DNA of 64,000 nucleotides from Aplectana chamaeleonis. Its lineage: Eukaryota > Nematoda > Chromadorea > Rhabditida > Cosmocercidae. The position numbers were made by a program, and so were the translations under genes. Numbering within the stretch: the first letter of the stretch is position 1; every line of letters begins with the position of its first letter. The stretch spans positions 620,001 through 684,000 of the forward strand of contig JAPDOI010000151.1 in assembly GCA_029168955.1 (NCBI GenBank), in the 5' to 3' direction. Shown here one piece after another: positions 34,401 to 44,739 of the stretch. The notes beneath the pieces are model-generated. The model was given only the letters and a program-made list of their open reading frames with translations. It was not told the origin of the DNA and made no database searches.

Positions 34401-37400
34401 CCATAGATAACTCAACACAGACCTCAAATTTGTATACGCTATGCCCTACTTGCCCAATTCTTTGTTGGCCGTTGAGGGAGAGGGCGGGGAGGGCGTAGCA
34501 CAGCCGAATTTATTGGTCAGATAGGGCTATCAACGAATGGTTTTTAGCGGTTCATTCGCCGTTATAGTTACGATGAACCCCTGTAGCCTCCATTTCCCAG
34601 CTACTCGCAGTTTTCTTTATCACTATCATAAAAGCAACGCGGTTTTTAGAATGATTGCCTTATTTTCATTATTGAGGTTTTCGAAAAACAGCCGCTTCGC
34701 ATCTTCGATTGTGATAATACGACTGCGAGTAGCGAGGAAATTAAGGATACATTCGATTTCCGGTGAAAACTCGAAGACCGTTTTTATCGTGAACACTGCC
34801 TTTGAGCTCAGAGTCTTGAATATGACCACTCTCTTCCAAGCCTGAATGCGCTTGAATTAGGTTCTTGTTTAACAAAATCGATGAATCGCGAGTCTCATGT
34901 TGAAGTTTATAGCCTGTTATAGGTATCCGTGGAAGGAAAGGCCTTCCAAATCAAACTGAATCGCCCAAAGAAGTTTAATGCGCTGACTCTGGATATGTAT
35001 AATGGGATCACTGCTGCACTAGAGGCATCAAACAAGGACAAGTCGACTTCTATCACGGTTATCACAGGTCACTATACCACAATATGCGCTCGTTCTATGG
35101 ACCCTACAAATTCATGTTCCAGGCACTGGAAACTTTTTCTGTTCCGGCAATGATCTCAGTAACTTCGCAAAAGCGGCTTCAGCTAGTAAAGCTGAAGTCA
35201 AGGAGATGGCTGAGGAAGCAGCTGTTGTGTTGCGGAAGTATATACAGGTAGTGCTGCAAAGAGTGATGTTCATCGCAGAATCTACTCTACGGTTATGGAG
35301 AAGTTTCGAATGATCTCTCATATTTAGGCATACATTGATCATGAGAAACCTCTGATTTGCCTAATTAATGGTCCTGCTGTGGGAATCGCCGTCACTGTTC
35401 TGCCATTGTTTGACTATGTTTTGGCAACAGATAAGGTACAATATATGAAAAAAAATAAAAATATTTGAGCGAAACCAAATTGTGTACAAGCGACCGTTAA
35501 AGTTATAGTGCACATTCCACACCCCATTCGCCACGCTGGGTCAGTCTCCAGAAGGTGCGTCGTCGTATACGTTCCCGATACTCATGGGACAACTACGAGC
35601 TTCAGAGGTATATGAAGTTTTTCAATCTGTCATTAATTCTTGAATCATTTCTGGTTTTTTAGTTTCTCATTCTGAACAAGAAGTTCTCAGCACATCAAGC
35701 GCTCGACGCGGGTCTCGTTAATGAGGTTAGTTTGATGCGACGTAGGAGGGTCGTGAAAATATGTGATAACACATGTATAGAAATGTGGTGGTGAACAAGA
35801 AGACTGCTGAGGAGTTTTTCATAAAGTAGAATTTGATTAAAAAAACGATCGAGCAGATTTCCTTAACCAGTGTGGATATTTTTAGACCCTAATGCCATTC
35901 TTCAAGTTAATATTCGTGAGTATTATAGTTGTGCGATTTCGAAAAAGAAATACTTTCGAACGAACGAAAAAATTCGAAAAATCATTCGAAAATTTTGTTC
36001 GTGTACAACTATGGTATGTATGTATGTGCTCAAATATGTTCGTAGAGCAAATATCAGCTACTACTAGTCAACTAAATTCAAGGTTTACGACTATTCGCTG
36101 ATACTAATCTTTCACCTCGATTTGTGTCCATCTGATATGTGCGCGCACGTACCGTCGGCTTGAATCCTGAAGAGACTTTGCGCTCACTATTGAAGCTTGG
36201 CGCAAACTCAGTGCCATACGCTATAACATAGATGCACCGAGTTGGCGCCAACCTACAGTGGGTAATGCAAAGTGTCTTCACCATCCATACCGACGATGGA
36301 GTCACTCCTTGTCTGATTGCAAAAGTCGCTGTTCTCTTCAAATTGCATCTGTACATATTTTTCGATCCATGATTCATTAGAAAGATCAGCAAAGAACGTA
36401 GCTTATCTCACACCAAATAAAACTCACTGTCTCATACACAATATGTCAGTCGTATAGCTGACGTTTCTTCATTATCTCCAGCAGGGAGAGGTTAGGATAG
36501 CGGAGAGTATTCGTCTTCTAAATGGCTGTAAGTCATGCATTTGGTGAATCCTTCTGATATTAATAAAAATAGATCCCACGTTTCTTCTCAGGTATTTCAT
36601 ACATCCTGTCGAGTCCGTCCTGAACCTTTTCCGCAGAGAAGAGAACACTATAATGAATACGTTTACCTGTCTCGCTCAAATAGATGGCGTTTTGGGTTGG
36701 GAACATCCTTGATGTTTCTAAAGCGTTGCTTTTCGGATCTATCAGCAAATTGAGAATTTGTCGAATGCAGGGACATCTCAACTCGCATAATTTTGTCGAG
36801 GGTACAGGCATTTTGCTATCCTGAACGAGAGTGTAACGTTGCTTTTCGGGCTCGTCAGCTGGGTGAGAGTACCGTGAATCGTGGTCTGGCCCCTCTCCCC
36901 TCGAATCTTGGTCGACCACCAGCGCGTGAACTCCTAATCCAGGATCTCATTGGTCATTCACCACCGCGCTAGCTTTGTTGAACTCATTCAGCCAGGGTTT
37001 CGCATGACCATCCATCTCGCATCTCTGTCAGAAATATTGCAATGCCTTTTCCGCGGTGACAAAATTATTCCTTCCGTTAGCAGAACCGGCCGGTGCTAAC
37101 TCTTTCGCCTTGAGGAATTTCGGACTTTTGTTCGTCAGCTCCACCTCCAACAGCCTGTGTTCAAGCTTCGGATAGGACCTTATTGCTGTGCTTATAATAC
37201 ACAAAGAGACTAGGCGTCGAGAAAACACCGACAATCGATGATTCGACTTCTGCCCTATTCATAAGTGTTTGCTTTTAGACACCTGAAAACGAAAGGTGAA
37301 AAGAGAAGAAGAAAATACAAAGAAAAAACAGAAAATTAACGGCGTGCTAAACGACCGTCAAGAAAACTTGTCAAGTTTTGTAGAAATTCGGTTGCGATCG

Positions 37401-40128
37401 CTCGAAGCTCTCAGAAAATAGAAAAAAGAGTAGGAACTCAATTGGAGACAATTACAGACGAGACAGCCCATCAAACGGCAAGGCCCTAGTTATACACCAG
37501 CGTTTCGCCGCCGCTGGCTTCCGCGGCATGTCTGCTATTGGTCAATTTCGAAATCTGACCAATCGCAGACGTATCGCAAAAACCAGCGGCACCGAATCGC
37601 CGATGTATACTAGGGCCTAAACGTGCATGCAGAAACAGTTGAATGACTAGCGCCCATATGTTTTTGAAGGCAAAGGGCGAGGTTATCGACAGGTGATCAC
37701 CACGCGAGGTTACGGCGTTGACCAATCGATATCACATGACTGTCAACTTGTGGAGGGGGAATAATGACAATGAAAAGCGACATGGCTTAGGGACGAATTA
37801 TTACCCTTTAGTGTGTGAGTCAGTAGATGGCACGGAAGCAGAAGAAAGTATGATAGTCGGCATTATCAAGTCTGTCTCAGCGTATTCACCAAACTTTAGC
37901 CTGTCTAATATACTTAGTATCCGAATCCACTCCATTTTCAGATATCCGACCGGATATCCGAGATTCGGAATAATCCGCTGATATCCGAAAATTTGAAAAC
38001 ACGCATTATCTGAATCGAACCAGTATCCGGGAAATTTAAAATCCTTCGCATTATCTGAATCGAACCATTATCCGAAGGGTCAAAAAATTCGGATAAAAAT
38101 CGGATAAAAACGGATAAAACGGATAAAAATCGGATAAAACCGGATAAAACGGATAAAATTTGCGTAAATTTGGTGCAAATCGGATAAAAACCGGATATAA
38201 CGGATAAAAATCGGATAAAACCGGATAAAACGGATAAAATTTGCGTAAAATCGGATAAAATCGGATAAAAACAGGAAAAACGGAAACGGATAAAAATCGG
38301 ATAAAAACCGGATAAAACGGATAAAATTTGCGTAAAATCGGATAAAATCGGATAAAACGGATAAAAATCGGATAAAAACTGGATAAAACGGATAAAATTT
38401 ATGCGTAAAATCGGATGAAAATCGGATAAACGGATAAACGGATAAAATCGGATAAACCGATAATCGGATAAAATTCATGTAAAATCGATAAAATCGGATA
38501 AACGGATAAAATCGATAAAACCGGATAAAACGGATAAAATTCATGCGTAAAATCGGATAAAATCGGATAAAACGGATAAAAATCGGATAAAAACCGGATA
38601 AAACGGATAAAATTTTGCGTAAAATCGGATAAAATCGGATAAAACGGATAAAAATCGGATAAACTGGATAAAACGGATAAAATTTGCGTAAAATCGGATA
38701 AAAACGGATAAAACGGATAAAATTTATGTAAAATCGGATAAAAACCGGATAAACCGATAAACGGATAAAATTTGCGTAAAATCGGATCAAAATCTGGATA
38801 AAAACGGATAAAATCGGATAAAACCGGATAAATCGGATAAAATTTGCGTAAAATAGGATTTGAAATCGGATAAAAACGGATAAAAGTCAGTTCATGGTCA
38901 GGTGTATCTTAGGAAGTGTGTGGTATGTGTATGGGTGTGTATGTGTACTGTGTATGTGTATGTGTATTGTGTGGGGTGGCAGACCCAGGCTGTGTGTATA
39001 GGTAGACAGGTACTGTGTGGCAGGTGTATGTGTGTGTGTGGTATAGGTGTACTGTGTGGCACGTGTGTGTGCATGTGTGCACAGGTGTGCATGTGTGTTA
39101 GGAAGTGCATGTGTGTGTGTGTGTCCACTCAGGTGTGGCATGTGTGTGTGTGTACTGCATGTGTGTGTGTGTATGTGTGTGTATGTGTACGTACGTGCAT
39201 GTGTGGCATGTGTGTATGTGTGTGTATGTGTGTGACTTAGTATGTGTATGTGTGTATGTGTGTACGTGTATGTGGCATGTGTATATGGGTGTATGCCATG
39301 TGTAATGTGTACGTGTGTGTGTACATGTGTGCACGTGTGTGTGTATGTGTGTGTGTGTATGTGTGTGTGCAGGTGTGTGTTGTCTTCAGATTTGTTCCGG
39401 TAATATCCGAAATTTATCCGAATTATCCGACGGATATCCGACGGATATCCGTATCCGAATCATTGGAAAAATGGCATTATCTGAATCGATCCAATATCCG
39501 GAAAATTTGAAAACGCATTATCTGAATCGAACCAATATCCGGTAAATTTGAAATTAGGGACGAATTATTACCCTTTAGTGTGTGAGTCAGTAGATGGCAC
39601 GGAAGCAGAAGAAAGTATGATAGTCGGCATTATCAAGTCTGTCTCAGCGTATTCACCAAACTTTAGCCTGTCTAACCTGGCATCGAATCTATACTTAATG
39701 TGTTTCTGCCGTGCCAAGAAAGGCTATATCTCGTCAAAACCTCCACATTATTTGCACACCGCAAATTTTCTGCGTTTGGTGATCTTCTATCCACTTGAAT
39801 TCACAATTGTATGATGTTTCTCTTCTAGGTTGTTCCACATGGTGAATTCGATGATAAGGCTGCAAAGGTTGTCGCGCAGCACTCGTCACTTCCACCTGAG
39901 AGCCTTCGGATCAACAAGATGCTCCTTCGTTCGTTCCATAAAGATATGTTGACAAAAGTTAACGAGGTAAGTGTATCTAAGTATTTTTAATGGGGGGGGG
40001 GGCGAGGCTTTGAAATGAACCGCCGAATTCAACAACTTCAGATTGAGTGCAAAACGATATGCGAGCGATGGCAATCTAGGGAGTGTGCCGCGGCTATTGC
40101 TGCATTCCTCAGTCGTTCGAAGAAATAG
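30804..40128 (+). CDS. ech-4: Acyl-CoA-binding / enoyl-CoA delta isomerase 2 fusion (ECI2, ech-4-like)
   Basis: Ten exons join in frame with GT..AG borders: 30804-30944, 31079-31177, 31299-31412, 34923-35067, 35123-35247, 35328-35435, 35509-35607, 35663-35725, 39829-39966, 40042-40128 (about 372 residues). Residues about 15-105 form an acyl-CoA-binding domain (YALFKQATMGDV, then RPGMMDF, then [11 protein letters not shown]). After a Pro/Ala-rich linker, residues 119-372 are an enoyl-CoA hydratase/isomerase domain with oxyanion-hole segments FFCSGNDL (172-178) and NGPAVG (222-227). QSPEG contains the expected catalytic Glu259. ECI2 enzymes shift 3-cis/trans double bonds to 2-trans during beta-oxidation of unsaturated fatty acids in mitochondria and peroxisomes. 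The protein ends SKK, not a canonical SKL-type peroxisome signal; the N-terminus ([13 protein letters not shown]) is basic and could be mitochondrial. The start is uncertain. The symbol follows the nematode orthologue of this fusion. Confidence 0.93.
31712..31860. mobile_element. MITE family T (T1), in ECI2 intron 3
   Basis: Ends TAGGCCTA and TAAGGCCT. The core GACCAATAGCAGACATGCC...CCAGCGGCGGCGAAACGCTGG is shared, inverted, with T2 at 37481 in intron 8 of the same gene. Confidence 0.8.
32429..32761. repeat. G-run/C-run tract and inverted repeat in intron 3
   Basis: Uninterrupted runs of seven to nine G at 32429-32451 could form a G-quadruplex; a C run follows at 32529-32540. 32591-32641 (TGGGGTGCGTTCCAAGAACG) and 32726-32761 (its complement, ending GAACGCACCCCA) are inverted arms. 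Confidence 0.7.
32871..33007. mobile_element. Palindromic MITE Y1
   Basis: AGGGGTTGAGCAAGGTGCCA at the left and TGGCACTCTGCTCAACCCCT at the right. The arms pair through GGCCTGATGATG and TATTGATAGAT around a short centre near 32940. Confidence 0.9.
34295..34805 (+). mobile_element. TTAA-group MITE, family I (I1), in ECI2 intron 3
   Basis: Left end TTGAAGGCAATGTTCACGAT and right end ATCGTGAACACTGCCTTTGAG. The inner repeat reads AAAACTTTCTTCGAGTGTTC and GAAAACTCGAAGACCG, as in family J. A fragment of another copy starts near 61301. Confidence 0.8.
34923..35725 (+). CDS. ech-4: Exons 4-8 of ECI2: isomerase core
   Basis: Five exons separated by introns of only 55-80 bp, typical of nematodes. The exon 4/5 junction splits a glycine codon (G|GC) and yields [17 protein letters not shown]. 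Exon 7 must start at 35509 to read [16 protein letters not shown]. The run ends with [12 protein letters not shown] at a phase-0 donor. It contains the CoA-thioester oxyanion hole and the catalytic glutamate. Confidence 0.93.
36172..36277. mobile_element. Small palindromic MITE, family V (V1), in intron 8
   Basis: GAGACTTTGCG at the left, GCAAAGTGTCT at the right, with arms TTGGCGCAAACTCAGTGC and GTTGGCGCCAAC. Copies lie at 46028 and 52471. Confidence 0.85.
37481..37618. mobile_element. MITE family T (T2), in intron 8
   Basis: Ends AGGCCCTAG and CTAGGGCCT. The interior is the inverse of T1 and carries CGCCGCTGGCTTCCGCGGCA. Confidence 0.85.
37787..37908 (+). repeat. 122-bp perfect direct repeat, copy 1
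   Basis: Begins TTAGGGACGAATTATTACCC and ends AGCCTGTCTAA. It appears identical over 122 bp to 39554-39675. Together the two copies bracket the ATCCG and TG arrays in intron 8. Confidence 0.95.
37911..38888 (-). repeat. ATCCG/GGATAAAA satellite-like array
   Basis: The left edge carries the BB end block (TACTTAGTATCCGAATCC, then GATATCCGACCGGATATCC) and two GCATTATCTGAATCGAACC units. It then passes into about 800 bp of short GGATAAAA-type units in irregular higher-order blocks ending AATTTGCGTAAAATC. It has no stops in one minus frame, giving a spurious [12 protein letters not shown] peptide. Confidence 0.92.
38895..39385. repeat. TG-rich microsatellite
   Basis: About 490 bp of interrupted (TG)n with TATG and CATG variants. 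Conceptual frames in it are low-complexity Cys/Val or His/Thr peptides and are not genes. Confidence 0.95.
39395..39553 (-). repeat. ATCCG-type repeat (BB) remnant
   Basis: Contains GATATCCGACGGATATCCG and two GCATTATCTGAATCGA-CCA units 41 bp apart, mirroring the left edge of the array. It ends exactly where the second 122-bp copy begins. Confidence 0.85.
39554..39675 (+). repeat. 122-bp perfect direct repeat, copy 2
   Basis: Identical to 37787-37908. Unique intron sequence resumes after TGTCTAA with CCTGGCATCG. Confidence 0.95.
39829..40128 (+). CDS. ech-4: Exons 9-10 of ECI2: C-terminal helices
   Basis: Exon 9 reads [20 protein letters not shown] onward with [16 protein letters not shown], and exon 10 ends [10 protein letters not shown] then TAG at 40126-40128. 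The LP(P/N)-LR-K and ERW...FLSR patterns are those of ECI2 C-termini, where many homologues end in SKL. Exon 8 and exon 9 are separated by a 4.1-kb repeat-filled intron. Confidence 0.9.
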
Positions 40129-40179
40129 AAATGGAATACTTTTCTAGTTTTTCTATGCATAAAGTAATCCCTATTTCAG

Positions 40180-40272
40180 TTCTATGTTCCACACTTCAAT
40201 GAAATAGAAAGGAAGAGCTACTACCAAGCTCTCCAACAGCTAGAAACCTCTGATGAGCTTGGTCAGGGATGA
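40180..40272 (+). other. Possible alternative last exon of ECI2
   Basis: After a good acceptor (CTATTTCAG at 40171-40179) a phase-0 frame of 30 codons ends with TGA at 40270-40272, reading FYVPHFNEIERKSYYQALQQ and onward. Exon 9 ends in phase 0, so it could replace exon 10, but it lacks the conserved FLSR ending. It could also be chance. Confidence 0.25.
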
Positions 40273-40711
40273 ATCTCGACAGCTTGTCACTCAAACAGTT
40301 CTTTGTGCAGCTACGCACGTTTACAATTATTCTGAAGCTTCGATATCAAGATGACACTAGAGTGTTGGACCAAACAACTTCGATTTTCCGATTAATTATA
40401 ATATTTCCCGAGAGACGAAATGGTTTTAACTTTCCTTGGTATCAAACATTACGTACAGGGCAAAGTTACCATAGTCTTTGAAAAAGTAAATTTCTGTCCA
40501 ATCAAAGAAGCGCTACTAAAATTTATTCGATTATTCGAATAAAAAACTCAACTAGTTGTATTTGGCATTTTAATGAATGGACGGAATCCCACTTTTTTAT
40601 CAGATCTGAGTACCTTCCACTTACCGTAATGTATGAAAATGAGCACTGTTGAAACCGCTTCGATCATGAAAAGAAAATTAAATTTATTCGAAAAAATCAA
40701 TATTATTCTAG

Positions 40712-41033
40712 GCAACACTAGATGACGGTGAGCACGGTGAGCAACCCACCCTCGTGCGCGCACCTGCAGGAATTCATAGCGTAGACCTGGCTACAACAAA
40801 TCCATTGTGAGTTTTCGAAACTGAAATGCGTGCCAAATCCCATGAATATTCCAGCTCCTATATTTTTCGATGTAAAAAGGTCCCACAGAGATTCTTCAAC
40901 TACTGCACTCTGCGGCGATCACGTGCTGCACTCGCGATGTTTCGAAACCCTGCCCGGTTCGAAATCAGACGGCTGCCATTTCACAGAAGTAGCTTTCTTC
41001 GTTCAGTCTTTTTTCATGCCGTCCATGAATCAG
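40712..41033 (+). CDS. Possible partial downstream gene (two exons), unrecognised
   Basis: An acceptor at 40710-40711 opens a frame (ATLDDGEHG). Phase-1 donors GTGAG at 40728 and 40737 can join it to an acceptor at 40853-40854, giving 59 further codons (APIFFDVKRSHRDSS...CGDHVLHSRCFETLPG...GCHFTEVAFF) up to a donor at 41034. The Cys/His spacing is loosely reminiscent of a zinc-binding fold, but I do not recognise the family. No start or stop exon was found. The frame is open and has composition unlike the surrounding repeats. Confidence 0.4.
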
Positions 41034-41493
41034 GTGTACAGACTCGTGTAGGGTCTTTTGTTCAACTTTCCACGATTGTCAAATTATTATGTGGTCGGAC
41101 CATAGCAGCTTGAGAGGCTTTGTAGGCTTATAGACGGGTGAAATTTAGAATTTGAGAGGGGACCGCCAGTCGGTGACTGATCTTTGCTTCATACTTTTTA
41201 CCCTCTGACAGTGGTTATGTGCTTTTTTCGAGAAGTTTACCTGGGCGTGTGAAGATTTAGTCACCTATGGCGGAATCGCAGTTCAGAATCTGTCCAAACA
41301 ATCCTCAAAAAAGGAAAGACGGTTTCATTCTCCAACTTGAACTGAAAACAACGTGCTGAGTTGTATTTTGCAAGATCGTTTGGATACTTTTAAATGAGAT
41401 CGTTATAATGGTGGATGAGAATCAATGTCTTCATTCCAGCAAACAATAGCATACATATTTCGTCATTTGGTACCCAATTTCCCCCACCATAAC
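41034..41493. other. Unassigned sequence
   Basis: No repeat copy or convincing exon is seen. If the preceding gene model is real, this is its intron. Confidence 0.25.
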
Positions 41494-41971
41494 GAACACA
41501 GTCCAAGCTCAGGAACGAAATCTGAGATTTCCACTTTGTTGTGAAGTAGACCCACCCTATATTACGCCTGCCAAGTGCGAGCTCCCGATTCCTCCGAATG
41601 AGCGATATACAAGAGGAAGCCACCCTGGGGCGCCCACATCAGGAAGCCACTTTGACACGCCCCTTTTCCGATTTTCCAATTTAACAATGGCGAGATGAGC
41701 AATGGTTTTCGATCATTAGCCCCGTTCTTCTCTTCATTCTCACCTCCTCTCTTTGTTCACGTGGGCTCGCATACATCGGTTGCAAATGGCGGATTTTACA
41801 AGCCTCGGACAACTCGTCCACCATGCTTCCGTAGCTCAAATTGGAGGGCCATAACTTCGTTCACAGGGGGTTTTGTACGATTTCAGAAACATCATTGGAA
41901 TCAGCGTAGGACCGTTTTTAAGATAGGCAGAAAAACAGAAAAACGATTCTGAGGTAGGACTGAACCTTTAA
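41494..41971. mobile_element. TTAA-group MITE with C-type ends and an A-type right half (C3)
   Basis: The left end ACACAGTCCAAGCTCAGGAA and the right end CTGAGGTAGGACTGAACCTTTAA are family C. The interior from 41690 follows family A closely (GCCCCGTTCTTC, TCGGACAACTCGTCCACCAT), while the left half matches C5 (AGTAGACCCACCCTATAT). It looks like a recombinant or an intermediate subfamily. Confidence 0.7.
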
Positions 41972-42361
41972 GGCCTGAGATGGTCGTTCGGGCGGAAATA
42001 GGTCATGTTCGTCCAGAAAGTGTTGTAGGCTTTTTTGAACAAGATGTGCAGTTTCCGACGTACTTCGTCGAGCAAATGTATGTAGTATTGGGTTAAGAAA
42101 CACGTACAAGTGCTCACCTTCGCCTTTGAGTAGGAATAGCGCTCGAAAATCAGAGACTTCATGGGTCGTTGGGAAGGAAATTCATTGTTTTCAAGATGAT
42201 GTGAGCCGGTTTTTGACCTGTTCATTTTGTAAGGATTTTGAATACTTGATATGAAAGCTCGTGTGAGGGCTCCATTTTATTTACCAAAAAATCAATTCAA
42301 ACAGTACGATCTAAAGTTCCTTATCTGATCATCTTGTTAGGCGAAAAAATCACTCAACGAC

Positions 42362-42832
42362 TTAAATGCAGCAGATACGCTCAAAAATGGTAGCGATTTT
42401 TGTCATAAATCGAAGGTCTGAAACCAGTAGCATGGGAAACAAACGAAAAAAACCTACGAAAACTGCATGCAAATACAGGAATAACGACTGCTATTGTTAT
42501 GGGCTAAAATTGGACGAGTTATGCCCGAGCGGTTGAAATAGCTAATATTAACGACAAAACGGTTGGGATAGGGAAGCCGATAGACTCTTACAGCCTGTAC
42601 TAGAAAGCTGTCCTCGTTGGAAGCTTCAAAACCAGCCGAAGTGACCGCATTCGTATCTTGAGAAGGCGAGGTTGAAAGCTCATGGGCGTGGCTGACTGAA
42701 ATTTTCGACTCAAATTTAGTAGGTTCACTCGTTTTTGACGCTTTCTTCGGCGTGAGCGTTCTACGAGGGGCCATACGACCCAAGTAGCGTAGTGATCTCA
42801 ACAACTTTTTCGAGCGTGTCCACTGCCTTTAA
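42362..42832 (+). mobile_element. TTAA-ended MITE, family D (D3)
   Basis: Left end TTAAATGCAGCAGATACGCT and right end AGCGTGTCCACTGCCTTTAA. The interior parallels D1 (AACTACGAAAACTGC, GGACGAGTTATGCCC). Its right TTAA is shared with H1. Confidence 0.85.
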
Positions 42833-43294
42833 AGGCATCGTACGCGCAGAAAACCGGATACTATTTTTTGACGTCTTTGTGTGCCTTGGCCTCTCTAGTG
42901 AACGGAAATGTCGGAAGGGTCCATAAAAAACCTTCATCTGTAGAGAAAAGTCGGTCTGAACATATTGTAAAATTGGATATTAATTTCGCACCAAAATCGT
43001 TTTTCAAGTTTTTTCTGTGTGTGGAGATCCCATCACTGTCATTTTCGGACATTTTCTGCATGTGAAGTCTGTTCCGTAACTTTTTCATGCTGTTTGGCGG
43101 TATCATCAACATTCCAAGAAAAAGTGCTTGATGACTGGTGAAAACTGGTGGCGGATCTTCATCTTTACCCACTTCCAACCCTATAACCCTACGTTTTTGA
43201 CGCGCCGGAGTTTACCATTGTGGTCTACCGGACTCATTCATGAAATTGAGCCCAAAAAATGGAAAGTGCTTTTAAGCGCGTACGATGCCTTTAA
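42829..43294 (+). mobile_element. TTAA-ended MITE, family H (H1)
   Basis: Left end TTAAAGGCATCGTACGCGCA and right end GCGCGTACGATGCCTTTAA, a near-perfect inverted repeat. It is the intact reference for the split copy H2. Confidence 0.88.
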
Positions 43295-43549
43295 CGAAAT
43301 GTCGAGCCATAAGAAAGAACTTCTGAAACATTCTTCGCAACGCTCAAGGAGACTCCTTGTTTTCAAAGTGGCCATTCTAAGTGAAATGTATCTTTCTGAA
43401 CAAATTTTGGACTTGGATTCGCAGCTGCCTAATTTTTTTCTGGAAAGTTATGGGTGTTTTATAAAGCCTGCGGCAAGACAAGGGTACCCCACTTTGTAAT
43501 TTTTGGGGGTGTTTTGAAGAAAAATGTTTCTGATCCCGCTCGGACCTAG

Positions 43550-43760
43550 TGTGCAGTGGTAATCTAGGGACCTGAAAACCTGGGGTTCGCTTGTTAACCA
43601 TTTAGGGAGAAAATTCTGTACTAATAGTTCGTAAATATTCAGCACCGGCAAATAACCCTGTGTAGGATTTTGAGACGAACCTGAAACCTTGGCCGAACTA
43701 CCGTACACACACCGTAATCTGCCTCAAGTTGTCGAAAATCGATGAACAAACCTCGGGTTC
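43550..43760 (-). repeat. Family Z fragment
   Basis: Carries ACCGTACACACACCGTAATC and CAAATAACCC, with a CTGAAAACCTGGGG variant of the usual block. Confidence 0.5.
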
Positions 43761-43979
43761 TCAGGCACCGGTTCGATTCGAGCGCCGTCAGAACGAGGTT
43801 GGACCGTTGAACCGCTCTGGCTCGAAACGAAAAAAGAGGCGGGGTCAACCCGAAACGTGGTTCGTTCGTTTCGGGAATGATATCGGTCCACCTCTCAAAG
43901 CCGGGATTGCAGTTTCGGTGATTTCGTAACTACTCCGTGGATCGTGCGTCGGTCCACCTTTCATAGCCGGGACTGTACT

Positions 43980-44410
43980 CTCGGTGATGACGTCACGCCT
44001 TCAGGGATCGTGGCTCGGTCCACCTTTCATAGCAGGGATTCTAATAAGATGATGACGTCATCATCTTATTGCCATTGATTCTACGTCCTATACCCTTCAT
44101 AGCTGTCATCGCAATGACGTCATCCTTGATTTTTGGAACATGGTGGTTACAGGCCATAAAACGGCGAAATTTACATGGTTCCTACTCGTGCTGGTGTGGA
44201 GCGGAGGTTAGAGACAGTGACAGAGCGGAGGGCAGAAGGAGGCCCAGGCGTCACGCGCGCCGCTCGCGCCTCGAGTGATGTGAATTACGCCTTTTTGTAG
44301 AGGATATATGGCTTTGCCACCATGCTCGAAAAATCAAGCATGACATCCCCGCGGTGACAATGAAGGGTGTAGGGCGTAGAATCGATGCTAACAAGATACT
44401 GACGTCATCA
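43980..44410. promoter_or_regulatory. Cluster of TGACGTCA (CRE-type) octamers with a 28-bp palindrome
   Basis: TGACGTCA occurs at 43988, 44053, 44115 and 44400. The second sits at the centre of a perfect 28-bp palindrome (44043-44070). The octamer is the consensus site for CREB/ATF bZIP factors. The flanking ACCTTTCATAGC and TACACCCTTC-type words are repeated, so the cluster may belong to a repeat, not to a gene's promoter. Confidence 0.4.
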
Positions 44411-44739
44411 TTCTGGTGTTGACGATGAGAATCCTACAATTTAACAAATACTTGAACTTATTAACGCTCGACAATCAGTTTTCTAGTGAACCGTTTCCAT
44501 TGATTTACAGTTCACAGCTTTTGTTCACTCTTGCCCTGTTTTTCTTCTCATACTGTCGCTTTCGGAGCTGAATTCCGGTCCGCAAATGCGGATTACCGCT
44601 CTTGCATCATGCAACACTATGATAATCGTGCTGAAAAAAAGGTGAATCGTGCCGGGATTAACAAGGGAACGAACGATTTTTTGTCAGCCTGGCCAGTCCG
44701 GATGAAATGTACAATTCTAGAACCGTTTTTGGCTTAGAA

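Noticed and set aside
35769..35828. A further ECI2 exon after exon 8 (reading [15 protein letters not shown] then stop in one frame)
   Set aside because: In the phase required by exon 8 it stops after nine codons, and exons 9-10 already complete the domain.
38080..38790. A 236-codon minus frame rich in Phe-Ile-Arg-Phe-Tyr
   Set aside because: Direct product of the GGATAAAA-type array; low complexity and inside an intron of a plus-strand gene.
38887..39334. Cys/Val- and His/Thr-rich frames on both strands
   Set aside because: These are translations of the TG microsatellite.
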